A stretch of DNA of 11,400 nucleotides from Lentimicrobium sp. (GCA_022758945.1 JAEMQE010000192.1:1-11400); one strand, 5' to 3'; counted from the stretch's first letter, positions 1-7,422 are shown. The notes: generated by a model from the letters alone, not told the origin. Program-made: numbers and translations.

Positions 1-692
1 TTTACAAAACTTCCTTTTTTGGTGTTAAAGGCCAGACTTTTAGCAAAGGTTTTCAAACGAACGTCGGTTTTCCAGCCTTTATCCGTGTATTCTATATTCG
101 TTTTTAAAGACGCTATTTGAAAATAAAACAACTTGTTCCCTTTTTGATTTTCCGAAATAAAGTTGACATTTTTTAAGATAACCTCATCAATAGAAGTGGT
201 GGTTTCACTTTTTGTTTTATTCTTTTTCGGCTTGAATATATTAGAATTAGTGATTCCGTTTTTGTCTTTATACAAATCAATCGTAGCGTCATTTATGACA
301 ATTTTATGGATATTGACTTCTTTTTTTAATAAACTCAAAACGTTCAGACGCACTTCAATTTCACCAGCTTTCAGCACCGGACGCTTATGAATGGCAAACA
401 AACTGTCTTTCAGTTCTACGTCTTTTAAAACTACGGTAAAATTTGGGAATCCTATCAAGAACTTGTATCCAATGTCACCAATTTTGGCTTCTCCCAGAAT
501 ATTATCATTGATTTGGGTATTAATTTTTTTGACTATTTCAGTTTTATTACTTTCAAAATAAATACGCAAGCCTATCGCACTCACGAGTATTAAGGATAGT
601 AATCCAATAAAGAAATACCCAATTATTTTGAAGATTTTTTTAAACCTGTTGGTCTTAATAACCCTTTTGACTTTGTTGTAATGCTCTTCCAT
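1..692 (-). CDS. AsmA-like family protein, N-terminal part (runs off left edge)
   Basis: This is an open frame from an ATG at 692 to the window edge with no stop, giving about 230 residues. The protein begins with a short basic cytoplasmic tail, then one strongly hydrophobic segment at about residues 24-45 (IIGYFFIGLLSLILVSAIGL). A long extracytoplasmic part rich in beta-strand-like stretches follows. Phrases such as VVLKDVELKD (88-97), EIEVRLNVLSLLKKEVNIHKI (112-131) and IDEVILKNVNF (168-178) match the pattern of AsmA-like proteins. These are bitopic inner-membrane proteins thought to act in outer-membrane or lipid homeostasis. Family members in this phylum are usually much longer, so most of the C-terminal part is missing here. 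The family call rests on architecture and motif style only. No clear TAnnTTTG promoter is visible before the start. Confidence 0.65.
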   Translation of the reverse strand, partial: MEEHYNKVKRVIKTNRFKKIFKIIGYFFIGLLSLILVSAIGLRIYFESNKTEIVKKINTQINDNILGEAKIGDIGYKFLIGFPNFTVVLKDVELKDSLFAIHKRPVLKAGEIEVRLNVLSLLKKEVNIHKIVINDATIDLYKDKNGITNSNIFKPKKNKTKSETTTSIDEVILKNVNFISENQKGNKLFYFQIASLKTNIEYTDKGWKTDVRLKTFAKSLAFNTKKGSFV

Positions 693-770
693 TTTTTTAG
701 TATTTACATCATTATAAAGATACTAAAATCTTATATGTATTAAAAATTTAATTCAGAACAAACTATCGAT

Positions 771-800
771 GTGGTTTTGTATAAAAAACCACCTCTTTTT
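771..800. other. Hairpin with 8-bp perfect stem
   Basis: GTGGTTTT (771-778) and AAAACCAC (785-792) form a perfect 8-bp stem around a 6-nt loop. On the plus strand it is followed by CTCTTTTT (793-800), so it resembles a terminator in that direction. No plus-strand gene lies upstream. On the minus strand the sequence after the stem is not T-rich. It may belong to the upstream region of the AsmA-like gene, or be a relic. Function is not established. Confidence 0.35.
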
Positions 801-824
801 CCATCTTTTGATATTTAAAAAAAC

Positions 825-862
825 AAAAAAAACCTGTGAATCAAAAGATTTACAGGTTTTTT
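825..862 (-). terminator. Rho-independent terminator of tRNA-Ala (symmetrical)
   Basis: CCTGTGAATC (833-842), loop AAAA (843-846) and GATTTACAGG (847-856) form a 10-bp stem with one G-U pair. An A-tract (825-832) and a T-tract (857-862) flank it, so it can work in both directions. On the minus strand it lies 12 nt beyond the end of the tRNA, so it most probably terminates that transcript and separates it from the AsmA-like gene. Confidence 0.75.
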
Positions 863-874
863 ATATTAAAAAAG

Positions 875-948
875 TGGAGAAGATGGGACTCGAACCCACG
901 ACTTCTTGCCTGCCAGGCAAGCACTCTAACCAGCTGAGCTACATCCCC
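875..948 (-). tRNA. tRNA-Ala(GGC)
   Basis: A complete 74-nt cloverleaf can be folded by eye. The acceptor GGGGATG pairs with CTTCTCC. The D-stem is GCTC/GAGT, and the anticodon stem CTTGC/GCAAG encloses the loop CTGGCAG. The variable loop has 5 nt, and the T-arm is GTGGG-TTCGAGT-CCCAT. T33 is followed by anticodon GGC, which reads GCC (Ala). Position 3:70 is a G-U pair, the classic alanine identity element, which supports Ala rather than Gly. The discriminator is A73 (875). The CCA end is not encoded (the next bases are C, T), so it must be added enzymatically. Pair 6:67 is U-U. The gene stands alone between its own promoter (961-993) and terminator (825-862). Confidence 0.95.
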
Positions 949-960
949 AAAATTGTAGCG

Positions 961-993
961 CAAATATAACATATAAATAAAGCACAAAGCAAA
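961..993 (-). promoter_or_regulatory. Bacteroidota-type promoter of tRNA-Ala
   Basis: Read on the minus strand, TTTG (993-990), a 21-nt spacer and TATATTTG (968-961) match the Bacteroidota primary sigma consensus TTG-N17-23-TAnnTTTG exactly at the -7 element. The tRNA begins 12 nt after the box, leaving a short 5' leader for RNase P to remove. This is the best-formed promoter in the window. Confidence 0.65.
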
Positions 994-1053
994 TTTTGAA
1001 AAAAAATCATATGCTTCCCTTAATATTTTTAACTTTACATCAAAATTTGTGAA

Positions 1054-1818
1054 ATGACAACTCAAAATCAAAACGGCCAACTAATCACAACAATCGAAAA
1101 CAAAATCGCAACCCTTGAATTTGGGCATCCTGCGAGCAATTCTTTTCCAAGTGATTTACTTGACCGCTTGACAAATGAACTCAATAATTTAAGCAATAAC
1201 CCTAATGTTTCGGTGATTGTTTTAAAAAGCAGTGGCTCGGGAGCTTTTTGTGCCGGAGCTTCTTTTGATGAACTTATAGCAGTTTCAAATCTAGAAGAAG
1301 CCACAAAATTCTTTTCGGGATTTGCTAATGTGTTGAATGCAATGCGCAATTGTTCGAAAATAATCATTGGAAGAATTCACGGAAAAGCTGTTGGTGGCGG
1401 AGTGGGAATTGCTGCCGCTTGCGATTATGCTTTGGCAACAAATGAAAGCGCTATAAAATTATCCGAATTAGCAATAGGAATTGGCCCCTTTGTCATAGAA
1501 CCAGCCGTAACCAGAAAAATAGGAAAAAATGCTATGGCCAAAATGACTTTGGAAACAGAATGGAAAACAGCCTTTTGGGCAAATCAAAAAGGGCTTTATG
1601 CCAAAGTATTTGAAACCACAACCGAATTAGATATTGAAATCAAGGCTTTCGCCAATAAACTAGCCAGTTACAATCCCGAAGCCTTAGCCGAAATGAAAAA
1701 AGTCTTTTGGGAAGGAACTGAAAATTGGTCGACTTTGCTTTATGAAAGAGCCGAAATTTCGGGAAAATTAGTGCTTTCTGATTTTTCCAGAAAAGCAATA
1801 AGTCAATTTAAAAAATAA
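1054..1818 (+). CDS. Enoyl-CoA hydratase/isomerase (crotonase) family protein
   Basis: The 254-residue product has the usual length of a crotonase-superfamily enzyme, which acts on acyl-CoA thioesters through an oxyanion hole. Both oxyanion-hole motifs are present: GAFCAGASFDEL (63-74) and the glycine-rich GKAVGGGVGIAAACDYALA (110-128). Glu138 in LSELAIG aligns with the first catalytic glutamate of enoyl-CoA hydratase (Glu144 in rat ECH). The position of the second one (Glu164) falls in GKNAMAKM, where Lys163 replaces it. A simple hydratase reaction is therefore uncertain, and isomerase, hydrolase or another crotonase activity is possible. The start at 1054 has TAACTTTA 17 nt upstream (1030-1037), one base off the -7 consensus, with no matching -33 element. 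It heads a run of five close same-strand genes. The exact substrate is unknown. Confidence 0.85.
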   Translation: MTTQNQNGQLITTIENKIATLEFGHPASNSFPSDLLDRLTNELNNLSNNPNVSVIVLKSSGSGAFCAGASFDELIAVSNLEEATKFFSGFANVLNAMRNCSKIIIGRIHGKAVGGGVGIAAACDYALATNESAIKLSELAIGIGPFVIEPAVTRKIGKNAMAKMTLETEWKTAFWANQKGLYAKVFETTTELDIEIKAFANKLASYNPEALAEMKKVFWEGTENWSTLLYERAEISGKLVLSDFSRKAISQFKK

Positions 1819-1823
1819 AAAAA

Positions 1824-2000
1824 ATGAGCTACCTCATCTTGCCCTTTCTGCAAGTAAATGTTGCAGAAAAAATAAAGAGCGCACCGGACAGCAGTTATCA
1901 AATAGGAGTCCTCATAGGTTCGTTTCTCCCTTTTGTTTTATTAGTAGGAGTTGCCTATTGGATGTATTATCGTGCGAAAAAAAGAAGCGAAAAGGAGTAG
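1824..2000 (+). CDS. Small single-pass membrane protein, 58 residues, unknown function
   Basis: ATG at 1824 opens a frame ending in TAG at 1998-2000, giving 58 residues beginning MSYLILPFLQVNVAEKIKSA. A polar stretch (about 13-25) leads into one hydrophobic segment (about 27-47, IGVLIGSFLPFVLLVGVAYW). The C-terminus is strongly basic (YYRAKKRSEKE). The positive-inside rule predicts the N-terminus outside and the basic tail in the cytoplasm. It starts 5 nt after the stop of the enoyl-CoA hydratase-family gene and ends 31 nt before queD, so it is probably co-transcribed. I do not recognise a named family. Good spacing, a sensible membrane topology and the lack of a competing frame favour a real gene. 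Confidence 0.65.
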   Translation: MSYLILPFLQVNVAEKIKSAPDSSYQIGVLIGSFLPFVLLVGVAYWMYYRAKKRSEKE

Positions 2001-2006
2001 ATGTAT

Positions 2007-2014
2007 TAAATTTG
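2007..2014 (+). promoter_or_regulatory. Possible -7 box before queD
   Basis: TAAATTTG matches TAnnTTTG exactly and lies 17 nt before the queD start codon, within the short gap after the 58-residue ORF. No TTG is found at the expected -33 distance (17-23 nt upstream), so this is a partial match. It may be an internal promoter for the queD part of the gene run. Confidence 0.35.
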
Positions 2015-2031
2015 CATTCAAATAAAATAAA

Positions 2032-2484
2032 ATGAGCAAAATCAGAATTACAAAACAGTTTGGTTTCGAAACCGGTCACGCCTTGTACGGCTATGATGGG
2101 AAATGCAAAAACGTGCATGGCCACAGTTATAAATTGTCGGTTACGGTAATTGGAACTCCCATAAATGACGTAAATAATGTGAAAAATGGGATGGTGATTG
2201 ATTTTACGGATTTAAAAAAAATTGTAAAAGAAGAAATCGTCGATCAGTTTGACCACGCCACAGTTTTCAACGAAAATACACCTCATATCGAATTGGCAAA
2301 AGAATTAAAATCTCGCGGACATCACGTGATTTTAGTCGATTACCAACCCACAAGTGAAAATATGGTAGTCGATTTTTCTAAAAGAATCATCAGCCGATTA
2401 CCCGAAAATATTGATCTTTTTTCCTTAAAATTGCAAGAAACAGAATCTTCTTTTGCAGAATGGTTTGCAAGTGATAATTTGTAA
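2032..2484 (+). CDS. queD: 6-carboxy-5,6,7,8-tetrahydropterin synthase (QueD/PTPS family)
   Basis: QueD converts 7,8-dihydroneopterin triphosphate to 6-carboxytetrahydropterin, the second step toward preQ0 and queuosine in tRNA. The related PTPS enzymes make 6-pyruvoyl-tetrahydropterin. The 150-residue length is typical, if slightly long. The zinc ligands are His16 (FETGHAL) and His29/His31 in CKNVHGH (25-31). Cys25 is the expected catalytic cysteine, and Asp74-His75 (QFDHAT) complete the triad. PTSEN (106-110) and the C-terminal LQET (134-137, with Glu136 for pterin binding) are also in place, so the enzyme looks intact. No other queuosine gene (queC, queE, folE) lies in the window. The QueD assignment over a eukaryote-type PTPS is therefore by family norm, not by context. 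Confidence 0.9.
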   Translation: MSKIRITKQFGFETGHALYGYDGKCKNVHGHSYKLSVTVIGTPINDVNNVKNGMVIDFTDLKKIVKEEIVDQFDHATVFNENTPHIELAKELKSRGHHVILVDYQPTSENMVVDFSKRIISRLPENIDLFSLKLQETESSFAEWFASDNL

Positions 2485-2507
2485 TTCAAAATCCCTACTT
2501 TAGCTTT

Positions 2508-3263
2508 ATGCAAATCACTCCCAACAAAAAAATATATTTCGCTTCTGACCAGCATTTTGGAGCGCCAACCCCTGAATTGAGTTTTCCAAGGGAACAAAAA
2601 TTTGTGGCTTGGCTCGACGAAATCAAAGGAGATGCCGAAGCTATTTTTCTGTTAGGCGATTTATTTGATTTCTGGTTCGAATATAAAACCGTCGTTCCCA
2701 AAGGTTTTGTCCGGGTTTTAGGAAAATTGGCCGAAATTCGTGATAGCGGAATTCCCATATATTTCTTTGTGGGCAACCACGATTTATGGATGGACGATTA
2801 TTTCGAAAAAGTATTGAATATTCCCATTTACCGCGAAAATCAGGAATATGTTTTTGGAGATAAAACCTTCCTCATTGGCCACGGCGACGGAAAAGGTCCA
2901 GGCGATATGGGTTACAAACGAATGAAAAAAGTGTTCACAAATCCTTTTTCAAAATGGCTTTTTCGATGGCTTCATCCTGATATTGGCGTGCGATTGGGGC
3001 ATTATCTTTCCGTGAAAAACAAACTGATTTCTGGTGATGAAGACGTGAAATTCCTTGGCGAAGAAAACGAATGGCTCATTCTTTATTCCAAAAGAAAACT
3101 GGAAACCAAACATTACAATTACCTCGTTTTTGGCCACCGTCATTTACCCTTAAAAGTCACTGTTGGTGAAAACTCCGAGTATATAAATCTGGGCGATTGG
3201 ATTGGTTATTTTACGTACGGTGTTTTTGATGGAGAGACTTTTGAAATAAAGAAGTTTGAGTAA
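2508..3263 (+). CDS. lpxH: UDP-2,3-diacylglucosamine diphosphatase-like metallophosphoesterase (LpxH type)
   Basis: This 251-residue calcineurin-like phosphoesterase carries the full set of dinuclear metal motifs: SDQHFG (13-18; Asp14, His16), LLGDLFDFWFEY (48-59; Asp51), FVGNHDLW (87-94; Asn90, His91), LIGHGDGKG (122-130; His125) and FGHRH (208-212; His210, His212). DLFDFWFEY and the GHGDG segment are characteristic of LpxH, which splits UDP-2,3-diacylglucosamine to lipid X and UMP in lipid A synthesis at the inner membrane. An amphipathic, aromatic-rich stretch around NPFSKWLFRWLHP (145-157) fits the membrane-facing insertion of the family. It begins 23 nt after queD and is followed by a GNAT gene at 13 nt. 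The specific substrate is inferred from family resemblance. Confidence 0.85.
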   Translation: MQITPNKKIYFASDQHFGAPTPELSFPREQKFVAWLDEIKGDAEAIFLLGDLFDFWFEYKTVVPKGFVRVLGKLAEIRDSGIPIYFFVGNHDLWMDDYFEKVLNIPIYRENQEYVFGDKTFLIGHGDGKGPGDMGYKRMKKVFTNPFSKWLFRWLHPDIGVRLGHYLSVKNKLISGDEDVKFLGEENEWLILYSKRKLETKHYNYLVFGHRHLPLKVTVGENSEYINLGDWIGYFTYGVFDGETFEIKKFE

Positions 3264-3276
3264 TTCAAAAAAAGCA

Positions 3277-3954
3277 ATGTCTCCAAACGAAAATAAATTA
3301 GACAATCCTATTTGGCATTCCTTATCTGAAACGCATAAGGATTTCGCCATTGATTATGGGACAATAAAATTCTATCATCCTGATTATTGTCCTTTTGGTG
3401 GTTTTACTAAAGTCGAAAACACGGCAAACCCTATTGCTGAATATGCTGAATTAACCAACCACTTTTATATTATTGGCGAAAAACCAAACGTCCCGACTAA
3501 CCTAAAATTGGAAGGTGAATTGATTTGCCTGCAAATGATTATTTACGACAAAATAGACCTTGCCATTGAGGAAGAAATTGTGTTATTGGAAGAAAATCAT
3601 TTAGAAGATTTATTGGGTTTAGTCAAAATCGTTTATCCTGAATATTTCAAAAAGAAAACGGCTGAACTGGGCAATTATTATGGGATTTTCAAAAATAATC
3701 AACTCGTTGCCATAACGGGTGAACGGATGAATATGAATGAATTCACCGAAGTAAGCGCCGTGATTACGCATCCTGATCATACTGGAAAAGGCTATGCAAA
3801 ACAATTAATAACACACGCAGTTAACGCAATAATTGATACTAAAAACATACCTTTTTTACATGTTTCAGAAGCTAATTTTGGAGCCATCAAATTATATAAA
3901 AAGTTGGGTTTTCAAACCCGAAGAAAAATTAGTATTTGGAATATCACCAAGTAA
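3277..3954 (+). CDS. GNAT family N-acetyltransferase
   Basis: With ATG at 3277 the product has 225 residues. The C-terminal part is a GNAT fold. A strand (NNQLVAITGERM, 140-151) is followed by VSAVITHPDHTGKGYAKQLI (159-178). HTGKGYA (168-174) there is the acetyl-CoA pyrophosphate-binding loop. The LYKKLGFQTRRKISIWNI end (207-223) is typical of the FR47-like subgroup. The first about 100 residues look like a separate N-terminal domain that I do not recognise. A TTG at 3256 would extend the protein by 7 residues and overlap the lpxH-like gene by 8 nt. I prefer the ATG because it leaves a normal 13-nt gap. The acceptor substrate is unknown. It is the last gene of the plus-strand run and converges on the DUF2062 gene with a 35-nt gap that holds no clear terminator. 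Confidence 0.85.
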   Translation: MSPNENKLDNPIWHSLSETHKDFAIDYGTIKFYHPDYCPFGGFTKVENTANPIAEYAELTNHFYIIGEKPNVPTNLKLEGELICLQMIIYDKIDLAIEEEIVLLEENHLEDLLGLVKIVYPEYFKKKTAELGNYYGIFKNNQLVAITGERMNMNEFTEVSAVITHPDHTGKGYAKQLITHAVNAIIDTKNIPFLHVSEANFGAIKLYKKLGFQTRRKISIWNITK

Positions 3955-3989
3955 GTGCAACAAAACTTGTGCTAAAACAAGAACCCTAA

Positions 3990-4445
3990 TTATTGAATCT
4001 TCTTTCCTTTCAAAAACAAAAGCGACACCCAATAAACCCCAACAGCAACAGGAACTGCCGTCAGTAACCAACCTCCAAATCCACAAAGCAATTCAAAAGA
4101 AAGATGGCTCAAGGTTTGGAAAAAACTGCTTTGAAAAGAACTGATAATTTCTTCGACAGTATGATGATTTCGAGGAACCGAAAAGATAAATTCTCCCACT
4201 CGTATAAATGGAATTATCATTAGAATCTGAATGGGCCACATCAAATAACTGAGTGAAATCATTAGAGGCAAATTCAATTTTCTTTTCAGTGAAACCGTTG
4301 TAATCATAAAAGTGCTAACACCAAGAATTGGTATCGTCGAAATCAATCCCGATACAATGAAACTTTGGCTTAATTCCTTTGGGGTTAGCCCTTGCTTTAA
4401 AAGTGCCGTAGTTTTCTCTTTTACTTTATTAAATTTCGCTTTCAA
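3990..4445 (-). CDS. DUF2062 family membrane protein
   Basis: The 151-residue product resembles the DUF2062 family. It has a short basic N-terminus, then LKQGLTPKELSQSFIVSG (16-33) and glycine- and proline-containing hydrophobic segments. These lie at about 30-52, 60-90 (PLMISLSYLMWPIQILMIIP) and 118-146. Three or more membrane segments are likely, in the inner membrane. The biochemical role of the family is unknown. The only plausible start is TTG at 4445-4443, directly after the MFS gene's TAA (4448-4446) and in the same frame. The first in-frame ATG is at codon 47, inside the conserved region. Translation is probably coupled to the MFS gene. It is the last gene of the recJ operon. Confidence 0.75.
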   Translation of the reverse strand: MKAKFNKVKEKTTALLKQGLTPKELSQSFIVSGLISTIPILGVSTFMITTVSLKRKLNLPLMISLSYLMWPIQILMIIPFIRVGEFIFSVPRNHHTVEEIISSFQSSFFQTLSHLSFELLCGFGGWLLTAVPVAVGVYWVSLLFLKGKKIQ

Positions 4446-5720
4446 TTATTTATGGTTTTCGTGTTCTTCCATATCTTTTTGCAAATCCAGCGTTCTAAAT
4501 CCAGGCAATTTAATTCCCGTAAAAATTACGATTAAAAGCGTCATACTTCCACCAAAAACAACTGCAGTAACGGTTCCCATCAATTTTGCTGTCAACCCAC
4601 TTTCGAAAGCACCCAATTCATTGGAAGAACCTACAAATATCGAATTTACTGCCGCCACACGACCTCGCATATGATCGGGTGTTTGAAGTTGCAAAATCGT
4701 TTGACGAATCACCACCGAAAAACCATCGGTAACTCCACTCATAAACAAAGCAAAAACCGATAACCAAAACCAAGTGGAAAGTCCAAAAACAATGATACAT
4801 ACACCAAAGCCAAAAATAGCCCCCAAAAGCTTAATCCCCGCATTTTTATAAAAAGGCAAATGAGTCGAAACAAACATCGTCAACAAAGCACCAACTGCCG
4901 GAGCAGCTCTTAAAACTCCAAAACCTTCGGGGCCAACTTTCAAAATATCTTGAGCAAAAATAGGCAGAAGGGCAACTGCTCCTCCAAAAAGAACTGCCAC
5001 CATATCAAGCGTTAAAGCTCCTAAAATAGATTTATTAGTGTAAACAAATTTCACGCCTTCCTTCAAACTTTCCATTATAGGTTCGCCAATTTTTGGATTT
5101 AAAATAGGCTTTTTGGAAATCTGTGTCAAAATCAATAAGGCAAAAACGGAACAGGCAAAAATAGAACACATCGACCAATGCACTCCTATCCACGTAATCG
5201 AAAAACCAGCTACGGCAGGCCCAACAACTGAACCAATTTGCCAAACGGAACTGCTCCAAGTGGCGGCATTGGGATAGATACTTTTAGGCACAATCAATGA
5301 TAAAAGCGAAAAGATGGTTGGTCCTAAAAAAGCTCTTACCAATCCGCCAATAAACACCAAGAAATAAATAGAATACAAAATAGTTTCGGTAGACCAATCA
5401 CTTACTATCCTGGGCCAAGTCAATAAAAACAACCCAAAACTAATGATTGAAAAACCCAGAATACATTTCAAAAGCATTCCTTTTTTCTCCTTTTGGTCCA
5501 CAATGTGACCGGCGAACAATGCCATTGCAATTGCCGGAACCACCTCCATTAATCCAATTATTCCTAACGAAAGAGCACTTTTGGTTAAACTATATACTTG
5601 CCATTCTATAATTATAAATTGCATCGACCAGGCAAAAACCATCGCAAATCGCAACAATAAAAACACATTGAATTCTTTATAACGCAAAGCTGCGTAAGGA
5701 TCTTTTTTCTTCGTACTCAT
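4446..5720 (-). CDS. MFS transporter, probable exporter (MFS_3 / EntS-like)
   Basis: The 424-residue protein has about 12 hydrophobic segments separated by a central basic loop (about 201-228, ISKKPILNPKIGEPIMESLK onward), the usual 6+6 MFS arrangement. The loop after TM2 reads GHIVDQKEKKGML (71-83), a version of the MFS signature GxxxDRxxRR. TPDHMRGRVAAVNSIFVG (347-364) after TM10 is characteristic of the MFS_3 group, which includes the enterobactin exporter EntS and related efflux proteins. The substrate cannot be told from the sequence. It starts 9 nt after the recJ stop and runs into the DUF2062 gene with no gap, so the three are likely one transcript. The C-terminal tail (LQKDMEEHENHK) is short and polar. 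Confidence 0.85.
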   Translation of the reverse strand: MSTKKKDPYAALRYKEFNVFLLLRFAMVFAWSMQFIIIEWQVYSLTKSALSLGIIGLMEVVPAIAMALFAGHIVDQKEKKGMLLKCILGFSIISFGLFLLTWPRIVSDWSTETILYSIYFLVFIGGLVRAFLGPTIFSLLSLIVPKSIYPNAATWSSSVWQIGSVVGPAVAGFSITWIGVHWSMCSIFACSVFALLILTQISKKPILNPKIGEPIMESLKEGVKFVYTNKSILGALTLDMVAVLFGGAVALLPIFAQDILKVGPEGFGVLRAAPAVGALLTMFVSTHLPFYKNAGIKLLGAIFGFGVCIIVFGLSTWFWLSVFALFMSGVTDGFSVVIRQTILQLQTPDHMRGRVAAVNSIFVGSSNELGAFESGLTAKLMGTVTAVVFGGSMTLLIVIFTGIKLPGFRTLDLQKDMEEHENHK

Positions 5721-5729
5721 ATAATTATT

Positions 5730-7418
5730 CTACTTAATATCTTTCAATCGCAACTGGATGGAAACTTTCCCGTTCCATTCATTTTCATCAATGCAATATA
5801 CTGCATCAAATGGTTTTTTATTGGTTACCAATTCCATTTTATTGCCCAATCCAAAACCAATGGCGGCTATTCCTTCAGAGTTATTTTGGCGTACAAAAAG
5901 TTTTAAATGTTCTTCTTCGGCTCCTAGTTTTTGGGCATAACCCGTGTCTATAACGTTTTTTGTCAGGAAAACAGGCGTCATGTTTTGTGGTCCAAAAGGC
6001 TCAAATTGTCGGAGAATCCGCATCAGTTTTGGAGTAATATCAGAGAAATTTATTTCCGCATCAATCGAAATTTCTGGAGTTAGTGAATCGGGATGTATGG
6101 TTTCTTCGACCACTTTTTCGAATGCGTCTTTAAAAAGTTGATAATTTTCTTCCAATAAAGTCATTCCTGCTGCATACATATGTCCGCCAAATTGTTCTAA
6201 ATGTTCCGAACAAGCTTCTAATGCATTATAAACGTCAAATCCTTTGACAGAGCGTGCCGAAGCTGCATATTTATCGCCACTTTTTGTAAAAACCAAGGTT
6301 GGTCTATAATAAGTTTCTATCAATCTCGAAGCAACAATTCCTATCACGCCTTTGTGCCAATCTTCCTGAAAAACTACCGATGTAAAACGTTTTTCTTCGT
6401 TATTTTCTATAATTTGATTAAGTGCTTCTTTGGTAATTTGCTTGTCTAAATCTTTTCTTTCCGTATTATAAGCTTCAATTTCAGATGCAAATTGTTGCGC
6501 TTGCTCAAAGTCAAATTCCGTCAATAATTCCACCGCGTGATTGCCGTGTTTGATTCGTCCCGCCGCATTAATTCTGGGTGCGATGATAAAAACAACATCG
6601 GTAATATCTAAAGTTTGTTTTTTTATTTGATGAATCAAGGCTTTAAATCCTGGTCTCGGATCAGAGTTAATAACTTGCAATCCAAAATAAGCCAAAATTC
6701 GGTTTTCACCCGTCATTGGAACAATATCGGCAGCAATCGCAGTGGCAACCAAATCCAAATAAGAAGTCAAATCTTCGATGGTTTGATTTCGGTTTTCGCC
6801 CAATGCCTGAATCAATTTGAAACCAATGCCACAACCGCATAATTCATCATAAGGATAAGTACAATCGTCTCGTTTTGGATCCAAAACCGCAATTGCTTCG
6901 GGTAAAAATTCTCCCGGTCTGTGGTGATCACATATTATAAAATCGATATTTCTCTCTTTGGCGTACCCCACGTGATTGATAGATTTTATGCCACAATCCA
7001 AAGCAATAATCAGCGAAAAACCATTGTCGTCAGCATAATCAATTCCCTTGAAAGAAATACCATACCCTTCGTCATAACGATCGGGAATATAAGTAGCAAC
7101 GTTAGGATAATACGTTTTCAAATAAGACGAAACCAATGAAACTGCCGTTGTTCCATCCACATCATAATCGCCAAAAACGAGAATATTTTCCTGGTTTTCA
7201 ATCGCCAATTCAATGCGTTCGACTGCTTTGTCCATATCTTTCATCAAGTACGGATTGTGCAAATCTTCTAAAGTGGGACGGAAAAATTGTCTGGCTTCTT
7301 CATAAGTTTCAACCCCGCGTTGCACCAGAAGTGTTGCCACAAATTCCTCAACATTCAAAGCCTGCGCCAAATGTTTTACTTTTCCTTCGGAAGGTTTTGG
7401 TTTAAGATTCCAGCGCAT
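5730..7418 (-). CDS. recJ: Single-stranded-DNA-specific exonuclease RecJ
   Basis: RecJ is a 5'-to-3' single-strand DNA exonuclease in recombinational repair (RecF pathway) and mismatch repair. The 562-residue length is normal. The DHH core is complete: VFGDYDVDGTTAVSL (81-95; Asp84, Asp86, Asp88), ALDCGIK (139-145; Asp141), IICDHHRPGE (161-170; Asp164, His165, His166) and VLDPKRDD (178-185; Asp180). The DHHA1 half follows with RINAAGRIKHGNHAV (282-296), ASARSVKGFDVYNALEAC (386-403) and FGGHMYAAGMTL (410-421). The C-terminal 110 residues correspond to the OB-fold domain, with a typical FEPFGPQNMTPVF motif (472-484). It is the first gene of the recJ-MFS-DUF2062 run. A -7 box match lies about 49 nt upstream. 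Confidence 0.97.
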   Translation of the reverse strand: MRWNLKPKPSEGKVKHLAQALNVEEFVATLLVQRGVETYEEARQFFRPTLEDLHNPYLMKDMDKAVERIELAIENQENILVFGDYDVDGTTAVSLVSSYLKTYYPNVATYIPDRYDEGYGISFKGIDYADDNGFSLIIALDCGIKSINHVGYAKERNIDFIICDHHRPGEFLPEAIAVLDPKRDDCTYPYDELCGCGIGFKLIQALGENRNQTIEDLTSYLDLVATAIAADIVPMTGENRILAYFGLQVINSDPRPGFKALIHQIKKQTLDITDVVFIIAPRINAAGRIKHGNHAVELLTEFDFEQAQQFASEIEAYNTERKDLDKQITKEALNQIIENNEEKRFTSVVFQEDWHKGVIGIVASRLIETYYRPTLVFTKSGDKYAASARSVKGFDVYNALEACSEHLEQFGGHMYAAGMTLLEENYQLFKDAFEKVVEETIHPDSLTPEISIDAEINFSDITPKLMRILRQFEPFGPQNMTPVFLTKNVIDTGYAQKLGAEEEHLKLFVRQNNSEGIAAIGFGLGNKMELVTNKKPFDAVYCIDENEWNGKVSIQLRLKDIK

Positions 7419-7422
7419 ATTG

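Noticed and set aside
875..948. tRNA read as tRNA-Gly(GCC)
   Set aside because: With a 5-bp anticodon stem and T33 in place the anticodon is GGC, and the G3-U70 pair is the alanine identity element.
769..1080. Overlapping open frames on both strands around 769-969 (plus) and 850-1080 (minus)
   Set aside because: They are translations through the tRNA gene and its terminator. The minus-strand peptide GDVAQLVRVLAWQARSRGFE is a typical conceptual translation of a tRNA, not a protein.
3256..3276. TTG start for the GNAT gene, 21 nt upstream of the ATG
   Set aside because: It overlaps the preceding stop region, and the ATG at 3277 gives a normal short spacing; nothing in the first 7 residues looks conserved.
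3955..3989. CTTGT...ACAAG hairpin (3966-3980) as a terminator between GNAT and DUF2062 genes
   Set aside because: The stem has only 5 bp of mixed composition and no T-tract follows on either strand.
4312..4674. 120-residue plus-strand frame across the MFS/DUF2062 junction
   Set aside because: It is antisense to two recognisable membrane protein genes and has no domain features of its own.
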